A stretch of DNA of 64,000 bases, taken from the NCBI GenBank assembly GCA_902789665.1, contig CADAOY010000002.1:124001-188000 (forward strand), written 5' to 3'. The notes under the pieces were generated by a model. The model was not told where the DNA came from and made no database searches. It worked only from the letters and a program-made list of their open reading frames with translations. This document shows positions 43,670 to 52,808 of this stretch, piece by piece. Within the stretch, counting starts at the first letter, position 1. Each line of letters starts with the position of its first letter. Both the position numbers and the translations under genes were made by a program. This stretch comes from an uncultured Lachnospiraceae bacterium (GTDB lineage Bacteria > Bacillota > Clostridia > Lachnospirales > Lachnospiraceae).

Positions 43670-46372
43670 ATGAAGAAAAGAACTATAATTACAATCATTG
43701 CAGTTACAGCAGGACTTGCACTTTTGTGGAGTGGCATAGTGGTGCTGCTTTATTTCTCAACAAAGAAGCATAATGATGGAGAGACGATAGCCATAGAAGA
43801 AGCTCTGGATGATGTTTCGGGTAATGCCAGTGCAACAGAGGAGAAATCAGATGATGAACCGGATGAGACCATCGTCAGCGTTGATTCTGAGCATAACTAT
43901 GGTACTATCAGTAATCACATTGTTGTAGGTACTGCAAAAGGTGAAGGCTATGAAGGCATTAAGGGAACCGGTGATTATAATTATGGTGAAGCTTTGCAGA
44001 AATCTCTTATTTTTTATGAACTTCAGCGTTCAGGTGCTCTTCCTGAAACAGTAAGATGTAACTGGAGGGGAGATTCCTGTTTGGGTGATGGCTCAGATAA
44101 TAATATTGATCTTACAGGTGGCTGGTATGACGCGGGAGATAACATTAAATTTAATCTTCCAATGTCTTATACATCAACCATGCTTGCCTGGTCTTTATAT
44201 GAGGACAAACAGTCTTATATAGACAGTAATCAGTATGAATATGCCCTTGCAAATATCAAGTGGGCTAATGATTATTTTATTAAATGTCATCCGGAAGATG
44301 AGGTTTATTATTATCAGGTTGGAGAAGGTGGTTCTGACCACGGATTCTGGGGACCATGTGAAGTTGTGGACCTTGCAACGAACAGACCATCCTATAAGGT
44401 GGATAAAGATCATCCGGGTGGTGCCGTATGCGCTGAAACTGCTGCATCACTTGCTGCTGCATCTGTAGTATTCAAGGATGAAGATGCAGAATATTCAAAA
44501 CTTTGCTTACAGCATGCCAAGAGTTTATATGAATTTGCAGCCAAGTATCCTTCAGATGACGGATATACAGCAGCAAACGGATTCTATAATTCATGGAGCG
44601 GCTCATCAGATGAATTGTCATGGGCATCCATCTGGCTTTATATTGCAACCAATGATAAGTCTTATCTTGATAAGGCAAAGACATATTATGAAGCGGCAGG
44701 TCATGATTATGACTGGGCTATGTGCTGGGATGATGTGCACATTGGCTGCCTTATGATGCTTGCCAAACTTACAGATGAAAAAGAATATAAAGATGAAATA
44801 GAACATCATCTTGATTACTGGACAACAGGTACTGCAGATGGTGAGAGAATTACATATTCTCCTAAAGGCCTTGCATGGCTTGACAGCTGGGGTTCTCTTC
44901 GTTATGCCACAACTACAGCTTTTATTGCCTGTGTATATTCAAGATGGGATGGAGCAGATTCAAAGAAGGCTGATACGTACTGGGATTTTGCAGTAGGTCA
45001 GGCTAATTATGCTCTTGGTAGTTCAGGACGCTCATATCTTATAGGCTTTGGTGAAGATTATCCGACTCATCCGCATCACAGAACAGCCCAGGGTTCATAT
45101 GCCAATAACATGAATGAGCCTGCTGAATTCAGACATACTTTATATGGCGCTTTGGTTGGCGGACCTGATGCATCTGATGGATATACAGATGAGGTGTCAA
45201 ATTATACAACCAACGAAGTAGCCTGTGATTATAATGCAGGATTTACAGGACTTATGGCTGCTCTTTATAGTAAATATCATGGACAGACTCTGGTTAACTT
45301 TGGAGCAGTAGAAGATATCACATATGATGAGATGTATGTAGAGGCCGCTGTAAATGTTGACGGCGATGACTTTACCGAGATTAAGTGCATGACATATAAT
45401 GTATCTTCTTTCCCTGCAAGAAAAGCCAATAACTTGGAGTTAAGATACTTTATTGACTTATCAGAAGTTTATGCGGCAGGCGGCTCTGCAGAAGATGTGG
45501 AGATAACCACCAATTATATGCAGGGCGCCACAGTGGATGGAATAAAGACATGGGATGAAGATAATCATATCTACTACTTAAGTATTCTTTATGATGATTC
45601 ACTTTATCCGGGTGGACAGGAGAATTATAAGAAAGAAACACAGGTCAGAATGATATGTAAGACAGCCTGGGATCCGTCAAATGATTATTCCTATGAAGGA
45701 CTTCCAAATGGAAATGTGGTTTTAACCACGAAAATTGCTTTATATGAAGATGGTAAATTAATCTTCGGAAGCGAGCCTGATCAGGGTAATAATGCAGGGC
45801 AGAGTGTGGTTAGTCTTGGAAGTGGATCAGGTAATGGTTCCGGTAATGGATCAGGAAATGCCTCTGGAGATGACGGTAATAATCAGGGCTCTGGCGGACA
45901 GCCTGCAAATAATGTTACGAGTGTAGCATCTGAAGGAGACTTATCACTTCAGGTTAAATATAATCAGTCAGGTTCTAATGTAAACAGTATTGCCGGCACA
46001 ATAACAATTACAAATGAGGGTAAAGACAGCATTGATTTATCCGATATAAGTATAGAGTATTATTTTACCAACGAAGATTCCAAATCAATGACCTTCAACT
46101 GTTACTACGCTTCCATGCAAAACGGAGATACATACAGTGCGCTTAGTTCTGTAACAGGTAAGTTCGACAAGGCTGATGGAGATAATGCGGATACAGTTTG
46201 TGTTATTACTCCGGGCAGCGGAACTTTGGCAAGTGGTGGAACTGTGGGCATTGATTTTGCCATTAATCATGATGACTGGTCATCACTTAATATGACTAAT
46301 GATTATTCATCTGATGCAGGTAATGTTGTTATCGTATCAGGAAATAAGGTAATATTTGGAAAAAGACCTTAA
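43670..46372 (+). CDS. GH9 endoglucanase with two CBM3-like modules
   Basis: A 900-residue secreted cellulase. It has an N-terminal signal anchor (IITIIAVTAGLALLWSGIVV) and an acidic spacer. The GH9 catalytic domain (about 100-543) has YNYGEALQKSLIFYELQRSG, GGWYDAGDNIKFNLPMS (catalytic-base aspartates), HHRTAQGSY and NEVACDYNAGFTG (proton-donor Glu). A CBM3c-like module (about 545-705) abuts the catalytic domain, then a Gly/Ser/Asn linker (about 712-748) and a C-terminal CBM3 (about 754-900). This is the processive endoglucanase architecture. No dockerin is present, so it is anchored or free rather than cellulosomal. Confidence 0.93.
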   Translation: MKKRTIITIIAVTAGLALLWSGIVVLLYFSTKKHNDGETIAIEEALDDVSGNASATEEKSDDEPDETIVSVDSEHNYGTISNHIVVGTAKGEGYEGIKGTGDYNYGEALQKSLIFYELQRSGALPETVRCNWRGDSCLGDGSDNNIDLTGGWYDAGDNIKFNLPMSYTSTMLAWSLYEDKQSYIDSNQYEYALANIKWANDYFIKCHPEDEVYYYQVGEGGSDHGFWGPCEVVDLATNRPSYKVDKDHPGGAVCAETAASLAAASVVFKDEDAEYSKLCLQHAKSLYEFAAKYPSDDGYTAANGFYNSWSGSSDELSWASIWLYIATNDKSYLDKAKTYYEAAGHDYDWAMCWDDVHIGCLMMLAKLTDEKEYKDEIEHHLDYWTTGTADGERITYSPKGLAWLDSWGSLRYATTTAFIACVYSRWDGADSKKADTYWDFAVGQANYALGSSGRSYLIGFGEDYPTHPHHRTAQGSYANNMNEPAEFRHTLYGALVGGPDASDGYTDEVSNYTTNEVACDYNAGFTGLMAALYSKYHGQTLVNFGAVEDITYDEMYVEAAVNVDGDDFTEIKCMTYNVSSFPARKANNLELRYFIDLSEVYAAGGSAEDVEITTNYMQGATVDGIKTWDEDNHIYYLSILYDDSLYPGGQENYKKETQVRMICKTAWDPSNDYSYEGLPNGNVVLTTKIALYEDGKLIFGSEPDQGNNAGQSVVSLGSGSGNGSGNGSGNASGDDGNNQGSGGQPANNVTSVASEGDLSLQVKYNQSGSNVNSIAGTITITNEGKDSIDLSDISIEYYFTNEDSKSMTFNCYYASMQNGDTYSALSSVTGKFDKADGDNADTVCVITPGSGTLASGGTVGIDFAINHDDWSSLNMTNDYSSDAGNVVIVSGNKVIFGKRP

Positions 46373-46463
46373 AAAATTGTGTTAAAATCGCCGAAAATGT
46401 GATATTGTAGGTGTAGGCGGAGTAAAAAACTTTGTCTTATAAATGTAGTTTGAGGAACGGGTT

Positions 46464-48185
46464 ATGCCAGCTAAGAAATTAAATGACCTGTGGCCTGGAA
46501 TAGAAAGTAATGTGGCGGTGCTTCACGGAATAGTGAATGATACCATACTTTCCAAGCTTGAGCTTGCCAGGGGTTCCAGCCCAGAGACAATTGAAAAGAA
46601 AGCCAGAGTTAATCTTGTTAATGCTTTCAGCAGGGCGATATATGGCGAGAATATGCTTAAGATAGACAAGAAGAATCTCAGAACAGAGATTGCTCTTGCT
46701 ACAGATAAGTATACTCATTTCCTGTCTTCAGTGCGTATTGGTGACAAGGATCTCATTGATATATTTGGGGAGGAGAAGCTTCTTAACAAGGATACAGGTG
46801 TTGAGGCTATCCTTAAGATTATTCCGGATGAGATTGCCTATGTAAATGATGATTGTAAGGGTATATATGTTTTCGATATTAATGGAGTTATGATCCTTCC
46901 TGAGATTACCGTTAATATGAAGAACCTGTTTACCTGTAAATATGATAAATATGATGATATTCCAAAACCGAAGAAGAGCGAGTTCATTACGAATCACGCC
47001 AAGTACGTTGAGGATACCAAACTTTATGAAGAATATCAGCAGGCCCTTCAGGATACAGAGACTGTGGGTATTGCGATTGATAAGTCAATGAAGAGAATCT
47101 CCAATGCGGCTTCGACTGCAGGTAAGAGAGATGAGGTGAAGGCAGAGAACTTCAGGCTTCATTTCCTTAAGGCCCAGAGGCAGACATCAGAGATTAATGA
47201 ATATACCACCCTGGTTGGAATTGCCAGAGAGGTTGAGAATCTTCAGAAGATAATTGAGGATAAGAAGACCGACAGAAGAACTTATAATCGTTCTTTGGAG
47301 CAGACTGACATAATGAAGATAAGGATGAGAGTCCTGGAAAAAATCATTGCCGAGCGTAACTGTCATCTTGAACTTGTACGCTTAACCAGTGAATATGCCA
47401 CATATGCGGAATATCTTGTTTTTGATAATCTGCCGGAGGATGTAAGAAGAAGGCTTACACTTATTCGAAGCATTTCACAGGTTGTTATTGATACCCTAAA
47501 GGATATTCATAAGGGCGATGAGATTGCATCCTTTGATTACTATGGAAATCTTCTTAAGGCCGGTGATGTGAACTTATCCGGCGATGATATGAAGGATGCT
47601 CTCGACAGAATGGAAGAACTTTACAGTGATTACTTTAGAAGTGACCTTCCGCAGATATCTCTGGAAAAACTCCAGGAGATTGAAGGATATGTTAAAGAGA
47701 GACGTTCAATCCTTCAGGCAGTTGAAAAAGGTGAAGATATAGAATACTTCCTGCCGCTTTCAGTGGCTCGTTTTACACGTCAGAATAAGGAAGTGTCCAA
47801 ATATACAACAGAAGTTGTTGATATGGCTATAAAGGCCAATTTCATGCAGATAGCGGCCAAAGAAGATGAGGAGATGCTTCTTCTTGGAAATCCTGCAATG
47901 TCTCCGGAGCGAAGAGCCATCGGTTATGCCGAAGCCATGGAGCACAAGATGTGTATGGATCAGCTCTTTATGTGTATGACTGTGGCTGACCAGTTTAAGA
48001 TTCTTAAGACTCTTGAGCAGAAAGATATCACAGCTGAGATTCAGAACTACACAGATCTTCATGATGCACTGGCTGTAAGCTATGTGGAAATCAAGGAAGA
48101 GGAGACTGAGAGAAGGGAGCAGTTCGAGGATTTTGACCACGATATTACTCCTGATAAAGATAAATTTGATATAGATTTTAAGTAA
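46464..48185 (+). CDS. Conserved-looking helical protein of unknown function, paired with a TIR gene
   Basis: A 573-residue soluble protein that I do not recognise. It is rich in charged residues and predicted helices. AREVENLQKIIEDKKTDRRT and the following ~40 residues look like a coiled coil (about 250-310). A short globular segment near 110-170 has DDCKGIYVFDINGVMILPEI. There is no signal peptide, membrane segment or catalytic signature that I can name. GAGGAA precedes ATG 46464. The stop lies 57 bases before a zinc-ribbon/TIR protein gene on the same strand, suggesting a two-gene unit in which this could be a sensor or scaffold. Confidence 0.65.
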   Translation: MPAKKLNDLWPGIESNVAVLHGIVNDTILSKLELARGSSPETIEKKARVNLVNAFSRAIYGENMLKIDKKNLRTEIALATDKYTHFLSSVRIGDKDLIDIFGEEKLLNKDTGVEAILKIIPDEIAYVNDDCKGIYVFDINGVMILPEITVNMKNLFTCKYDKYDDIPKPKKSEFITNHAKYVEDTKLYEEYQQALQDTETVGIAIDKSMKRISNAASTAGKRDEVKAENFRLHFLKAQRQTSEINEYTTLVGIAREVENLQKIIEDKKTDRRTYNRSLEQTDIMKIRMRVLEKIIAERNCHLELVRLTSEYATYAEYLVFDNLPEDVRRRLTLIRSISQVVIDTLKDIHKGDEIASFDYYGNLLKAGDVNLSGDDMKDALDRMEELYSDYFRSDLPQISLEKLQEIEGYVKERRSILQAVEKGEDIEYFLPLSVARFTRQNKEVSKYTTEVVDMAIKANFMQIAAKEDEEMLLLGNPAMSPERRAIGYAEAMEHKMCMDQLFMCMTVADQFKILKTLEQKDITAEIQNYTDLHDALAVSYVEIKEEETERREQFEDFDHDITPDKDKFDIDFK

Positions 48186-48189
48186 AATG

Positions 48190-48222
48190 ACGTGACATTG
48201 GGGACGGTTCTTGATGTCACGT
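48190..48222. repeat. REP-like palindrome with GGGGACGG core
   Basis: ACGTGACAT (48190-48198) and ATGTCACGT (48214-48222) are perfect inverted arms around TGGGGACGGTTCTTG. Similar TGACA...GGGACGG...TGTCA elements are, from memory, dispersed in Firmicutes genomes with RAYT-type Y1 transposases. A related copy is at 58742-58770. Confidence 0.7.
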
Positions 48223-48242
48223 TGTTAAGTTGGAGACCGAAA

Positions 48243-49637
48243 ATGGAAAAACTTCGTTGCAAAATCTGCGGCGCGGAACTGAATACAAAACCACATTTCA
48301 CCTATATCACATGCCAGAATTGTGGAATGGAGCAGACACTTCCAAGGCTTAAGTCGGAGCCGGAGGTGGTTATTTATAATGCGGCTCACAGGGACAGGAT
48401 TCTAACTAATGATTTTATTCTGTCCAGAGAAAAGATGGATAATCTCTGGAGATTCAATGCGAAAGAGGCGGACCTTGGTTATGACATGATGCTGGCTCAG
48501 TATGGCGTTGTATATTATCAGCTTCCTGACAAAACCTCATATCCTATTTTGGCGAAATATGTGGATACGCCGATACCACTTTATGAGCCTTATCAGAGGG
48601 CTTTACAGCTTGGTAATGACAAGCAGATAGCCATCTGGAAGAAGCAGGCCAAAGAGATAGAGGATATTCGCAAGAAATGCGCTCCATACAAGGATTATTA
48701 CAAAGACGAGAAGGTCGATGTTTTAATTGACTGGGCATATGATACTGATGAAATGGCAGAACTGGCTGAAGAGATAATTAAGGAGCTTAACAAGGCAGGA
48801 TATTATACTTTTGCCCGTAACAGGATATTTAAATATAAGCCGGATGTGGATGTTTCAGACAGGCAGCATTTTTTGATGCAGCGTTATGAGGCGGCGAAAA
48901 TTGGGAAATGTTGTCTTTGCTTAAATGTAAATGAGTTGTTCAGGGGATATGGTTTCTTCTGTTTATACAGCGCTGAGCATAAGGATGATGCCAAGTTTAT
49001 TGAACTTACCAGCCTTGAACCGTCGCCATTTTTCAAGGAAAGTGTTTTATTTGGGGATGCCGACTGGAAGAAGCAGCTGGTTGAGGCTGTTAAGAAGGTT
49101 ATTGGACCTCCGGGTTCGGCCAAGGCTTTGGGTGCGTCAGCCGATTCGGATGATGATGACGATGATGCCGATATGACGGCAGCACTTGAAGAAATGCGTA
49201 AACTTCGTGAGACTGTGAGAGATGCACTTAAGAGCCTTAGTGAGGCAGGGGCTTCAAAATCAGTATTTATAAGTTATAGTAGCAGGGAGACTGCTGAGGC
49301 AAGGAAGGTTAAGGATCTTCTCGAGAAAGAAGGCATAAGCTGCTGGATGGCACCTGAATCAATACCAGCAGGCAGTGATTATGGTAATGAGATAGCCAAT
49401 GCGATTAGAACGGCTGACTTTGTGGTTGTAATGCTTTCAGCAAATTCACAGAGTTCGAAGTGGGTGTCAAAGGAAGTGGACTTTGCACTAAAATATGACA
49501 GAACGGTAATTCCGTTCCAGTTGGACGATTCAGAGCTTACTCCGGCCTTTGATTTCAGGCTTACGGATGTGCAGAGAATATATGCAAACGGAAGGTTCTA
49601 TGAGGCCTTTAGTGAACTTTTGAAGAGAATAGGGTGA
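48243..49637 (+). CDS. Zinc-ribbon / TIR-domain protein
   Basis: A 464-residue protein. The N-terminus is a zinc ribbon (CKICGAELN, then CQNCGMEQ). A ~300-residue middle region contains KIGKCCLCLNVNELFRGYGF and an acidic stretch (SADSDDDDDDADM). The TIR domain occupies about 340-464: VFISYSSRETAEARKVKDLL, GISCWMAPESIPAGSDYG, VVVMLSANSQSSKWVSKEVD (the catalytic-type Glu) and DVQRIYANGRFYEAF. The in-frame upstream codons from 48192 run through the palindrome, so ATG 48243 with GGAG upstream is used. Bacterial TIR proteins commonly cleave NAD+ in phage defence. Confidence 0.85.
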   Translation: MEKLRCKICGAELNTKPHFTYITCQNCGMEQTLPRLKSEPEVVIYNAAHRDRILTNDFILSREKMDNLWRFNAKEADLGYDMMLAQYGVVYYQLPDKTSYPILAKYVDTPIPLYEPYQRALQLGNDKQIAIWKKQAKEIEDIRKKCAPYKDYYKDEKVDVLIDWAYDTDEMAELAEEIIKELNKAGYYTFARNRIFKYKPDVDVSDRQHFLMQRYEAAKIGKCCLCLNVNELFRGYGFFCLYSAEHKDDAKFIELTSLEPSPFFKESVLFGDADWKKQLVEAVKKVIGPPGSAKALGASADSDDDDDDADMTAALEEMRKLRETVRDALKSLSEAGASKSVFISYSSRETAEARKVKDLLEKEGISCWMAPESIPAGSDYGNEIANAIRTADFVVVMLSANSQSSKWVSKEVDFALKYDRTVIPFQLDDSELTPAFDFRLTDVQRIYANGRFYEAFSELLKRIG

Positions 49638-49665
49638 TGGGAAGGAGTCATTCCCGGCGCCGGAT

Positions 49666-50595
49666 TTAATGAATTAATAACGCTAATAATGGGAGAGTTA
49701 TCAGACAAAGGAGCGTGCTTAAGAGTATGCAGTTGGCTGATGACTCTCTTTCGCTTTTATGAATCTCGGCGAGGGTCAGGATAACTGAAGCACAAGGGGT
49801 GCCTGAAAGAATTAAAATGCTGTATTTAAGAACCGGGTCGACCGGCAGGAAATATACCAGGGCAAATGAAAACAGTGGGAATACAAGGAGTTTCATGCCG
49901 CAGATGAAATAGACAAATGGAGTTGTGAAGAGTTTCTTCGGATCCATTGCGGAGAGTCTGATTCCCAGAATTATCATACATACCGGGGTTGTCATTGTGC
50001 CAAGAAGGTTAATGGATGTAACTGCCTGGGTTGGAAGATATTTATAAAAATCGATTACATATAAAGGAAGGCCGATGAGCATACCGATAAAAGCCGGATT
50101 GGCTACAGCGGACTTGATTGAAATGAATTTCTTATCTGACGTCAGTGCATATACGCCTAAAGTAAATACGAAGATATTCATTGTGATGACGAAGATGCAG
50201 GAATAGCAGGCTACTTCAGGGTTATTAGGAAATAAGGCCTTAATAAGAGGCAGGCCGAAAAATCCTACATTACCGAAGGTACTTGCGGTAGTCATCATTC
50301 TGTATTTACTGTCTGCGAATTTCTTATGGAAAAAAAGAATCAGAATGCACATGAAGATAAGCTGAGTGCATATGCTGATAATTGCAAATAGTCCCATTCT
50401 AAAGAGATTAACCTTTGATACCTCCATATTCATGAATGCTGAAATTATCATCATTGGGGAGAGTATGTAGATTAATACTGCTGATAAAGTGGGAAGGTGC
50501 TCAGGTTTGGCCATCTTGGCTTTCGCTAAAAGAAAACCTGTCATCATATATGCAATTGATGTAATTACGCTAATATACGCTATCTGAAAACTCAT
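49666..50595 (-). CDS. AEC-family (auxin efflux carrier) transporter
   Basis: A 309-residue membrane protein of the AEC family with about ten helices in two five-helix repeats: MTGFLLAKAKMAKPEHLPTL, NVGFFGLPLIKALF (the conserved GN.GF.G.P block) and LSGTPCASVILTLAE. Bacterial members export organic acids such as malate or lactate. It converges with the TIR gene, 28 bases apart. On its own strand a TATAAT lies about ten bases before the ATG, and no clear ribosome-binding site is visible, so the message might be leaderless or start at a later Met. Confidence 0.87.
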   Translation of the reverse strand: MSFQIAYISVITSIAYMMTGFLLAKAKMAKPEHLPTLSAVLIYILSPMMIISAFMNMEVSKVNLFRMGLFAIISICTQLIFMCILILFFHKKFADSKYRMMTTASTFGNVGFFGLPLIKALFPNNPEVACYSCIFVITMNIFVFTLGVYALTSDKKFISIKSAVANPAFIGMLIGLPLYVIDFYKYLPTQAVTSINLLGTMTTPVCMIILGIRLSAMDPKKLFTTPFVYFICGMKLLVFPLFSFALVYFLPVDPVLKYSILILSGTPCASVILTLAEIHKSERESSANCILLSTLLCLITLPLLALLIH

Positions 50596-50650
50596 AAGGA
50601 AATATTATATTAGATGGGGGCAAAAAGCAAGGGAGATTGTGTTCAGGAAG

Positions 50651-50694
50651 AAAAATGTGCCCCCATTTGACACTTCATTGAGAGGTGTGGGGGC
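50651..50694 (-). terminator. Terminator of the membrane LuxR-type regulator gene
   Basis: On the - strand GCCCCCA (50694-50688) pairs with TGGGGGC (50665-50659), with an inner helix formed by ACACCT and AAGTGT, and five T at 50655-50651. It lies about 80 bases after the regulator's stop. Confidence 0.6.
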
Positions 50695-50775
50695 TCCTGT
50701 TAGTAATAATTATAACAAAAAGTATGTTAAATACAACTCTTTTTAGAGAAGAATAATTGATAATACAACTCTGGC

Positions 50776-52611
50776 TTATCGTTCTTCATAGAAAAGGGCG
50801 CTGATCTCAGGAAGGGAGTTGGTGCCTGTTTTTTCTTTTATGCCCGCTATGTGCCTTGAGATTGTTCGTAAGGTGATGTTTTGCATGTCTGCCAGCTCTT
50901 TCTGAGTTTTGCCGGGATTAGCGAGAAAGAGGGAGAGGGTGGCTGTTTCTTTATCTGATAATTTGTATTTACCTGCCCAGGAAGCGACCTGCTCGTCGAA
51001 GGATGGGGTGGACGCCGGGGCAGAGGTTGTGGCTGAGGTCGGAGTGGTCCCCGGGGCGGAGGTTGTGGTGATGGTCGGAGTGGACGCCGGAACGGCGGGT
51101 GCGGTCGGGGTAGACGCTGGGGCGGAGGTTGTGACCGTGGTCGGAGTGGTCCCCGGGGTAGAGGTTGTGCCAGGTGCTGGTATCTGGTTGTCTGATTCGT
51201 TTGGCGAGGTTGGAGCATTAGCAGGGGCAATGCCAGGGGTGTCATAGTAAAGCTGCTTTACAGCCTGGAATGAGGAACAGCCTGTCTTGTCGCAGATATT
51301 ACTTAAGGTTCGGTAGAGGACGGATCTGGATATATACAGGTTCCTTGCAAGTTCTGACATATTACCGTCAAAAGAAATAGCTGTAATGAACAGTTCCGCT
51401 TCTTTATCCGTAAGATTATATTTCTTAACAAAATCATAAGGTGATATATGATAGACGCTGTCTGTCTTTGCTTCGGACATATTGAGTTCACCTGTAATGG
51501 CAAAGATAATAATGATAATAATGGTGCAAACAAGCTCAATTCCTACAATGATATAACTTGGAAAAGTATAAAAAAGTGGAGTAATAAAAATAAATGAAAA
51601 AATAGAGTCCACCACACGGCCACTGGTAGCAATAAGCGGCGCGAAACGCTGGCCACGTGAAAGCTTAAGCATCATCAGCACAAAGAAACTGTTATTGGTT
51701 CCAGCAACTATGTAATAAATACAGGCATTAGCATAGGTTGACGATACGTCCTTTAGAAGTATAGGATTAAGAATTCCGAATAGCACAAGGGTAATGGAGA
51801 TGATGCTGATATATTTCATATCCTTTATTTCCATAGCAATACCCATAATAATATAAGGAATTATAATAAATAGTCTCGGCGAATCGTAAACGGCCATATT
51901 GTTATGATACAGACCTTCCAAGAGGGAGAAAGTAAGGAAGTTTCCAATAAACTCATATAATATGACAACGATAATCATTGAGATAAAGAAAAAGAGGAAA
52001 CTATGCTTGTTTTCTAATTCGATTTTGTCATCGCTAAGTTCACCGGGTAAAGTATCGTTACTAAGCACCCAGTCAGTCATCGCTTTAAGGAAAGCAACTA
52101 CTAACAGAGCATACAAGCATACATTGGATGAAAGTATAAATTGCATAACATATTGGCATAGAATGGCAGCGGATGTACCTATGATGTAAATAAGCCCTAC
52201 AAAGTGTAATTTATCAAGGGCTACAGACAGGTGAACATAGTAATAGACACATTCAAATCCTATCAATATAGTGAAAAGATACATGCAAAATATGAAAATA
52301 TGTGAGTTGTGTGTTTTATAAATAAATAGAATCGCAGGAGCACTTAGAAGTGAAATAATTCCCATCAGACGTTTTAATGTGGTCTTGCTTATATGAATAA
52401 AGCTTAAGATAAGGCCGGCAATGATAATTGAACAGCCAAAAGTAAGCATGATAAGCCTGTTATGAAACATGGCTCTGTTTTCGTCCATAAATTCGTTAAT
52501 ACGCATATTGGAATAACTCATTACAGTTGAGTAAGTAAAATTATAGAAGAAAAATAAAATTGCAAGTAAAATATGATTCTTGCCAAATCTTTTTTTAGAG
52601 CCGATGTCCAT
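50776..52611 (-). CDS. Twelve-TM membrane protein with two LuxR-type HTH domains
   Basis: A 611-residue protein. The first ~375 residues hold about twelve membrane helices in an MFS-like layout (ILLAILFFFYNFTYSTVMSY onward). A LuxR-type HTH follows (about 388-450: YNLTDKEAELFITAISFD, NMSELARNLYISRSVLYRTL). A Thr/Pro/Ala-rich linker (about 455-538) leads to a second HTH (about 545-605: YKLSDKETATLSLFL, TQKELADMQNITLRTISRHI). The design suggests a membrane sensor that binds DNA directly. GAGGTG lies just before ATG 52611. GTGTCACC words at 52616 and 52734 flank the divergent spacer and might be operator sites for the adjacent surface-protein gene. Confidence 0.8.
   Translation of the reverse strand: MDIGSKKRFGKNHILLAILFFFYNFTYSTVMSYSNMRINEFMDENRAMFHNRLIMLTFGCSIIIAGLILSFIHISKTTLKRLMGIISLLSAPAILFIYKTHNSHIFIFCMYLFTILIGFECVYYYVHLSVALDKLHFVGLIYIIGTSAAILCQYVMQFILSSNVCLYALLVVAFLKAMTDWVLSNDTLPGELSDDKIELENKHSFLFFFISMIIVVILYEFIGNFLTFSLLEGLYHNNMAVYDSPRLFIIIPYIIMGIAMEIKDMKYISIISITLVLFGILNPILLKDVSSTYANACIYYIVAGTNNSFFVLMMLKLSRGQRFAPLIATSGRVVDSIFSFIFITPLFYTFPSYIIVGIELVCTIIIIIIFAITGELNMSEAKTDSVYHISPYDFVKKYNLTDKEAELFITAISFDGNMSELARNLYISRSVLYRTLSNICDKTGCSSFQAVKQLYYDTPGIAPANAPTSPNESDNQIPAPGTTSTPGTTPTTVTTSAPASTPTAPAVPASTPTITTTSAPGTTPTSATTSAPASTPSFDEQVASWAGKYKLSDKETATLSLFLANPGKTQKELADMQNITLRTISRHIAGIKEKTGTNSLPEISALFYEER
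51004..51180 (-). repeat. Low-complexity tandem repeat encoding the interdomain linker
   Basis: Words such as GGTCGGAGTGGTCCCCGGGG and GGCGGAGGTTGTG recur several times and encode TTSAPASTPT/TPGTTPT-type units on the - strand. The block is much G/C-richer than the rest of the gene. Unit number probably varies between strains. Confidence 0.75.
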
Positions 52612-52808
52612 AATGTGTCACCTCAAAATATCCCATAAAATCAAAGATTATTATAAAAAATTAAAAATATAATTCAAGGGCAAAATCGGCGAATGTCTAC
52701 AATATGACACCCATTTTGGGCATTAGAAACATGTGTCACCTTATATTTGGGGAGGCTGGTTGGTAAGATGGGGGTATCAGTTTTGTGAAAAATGAAAGGA
52801 GATATTAG

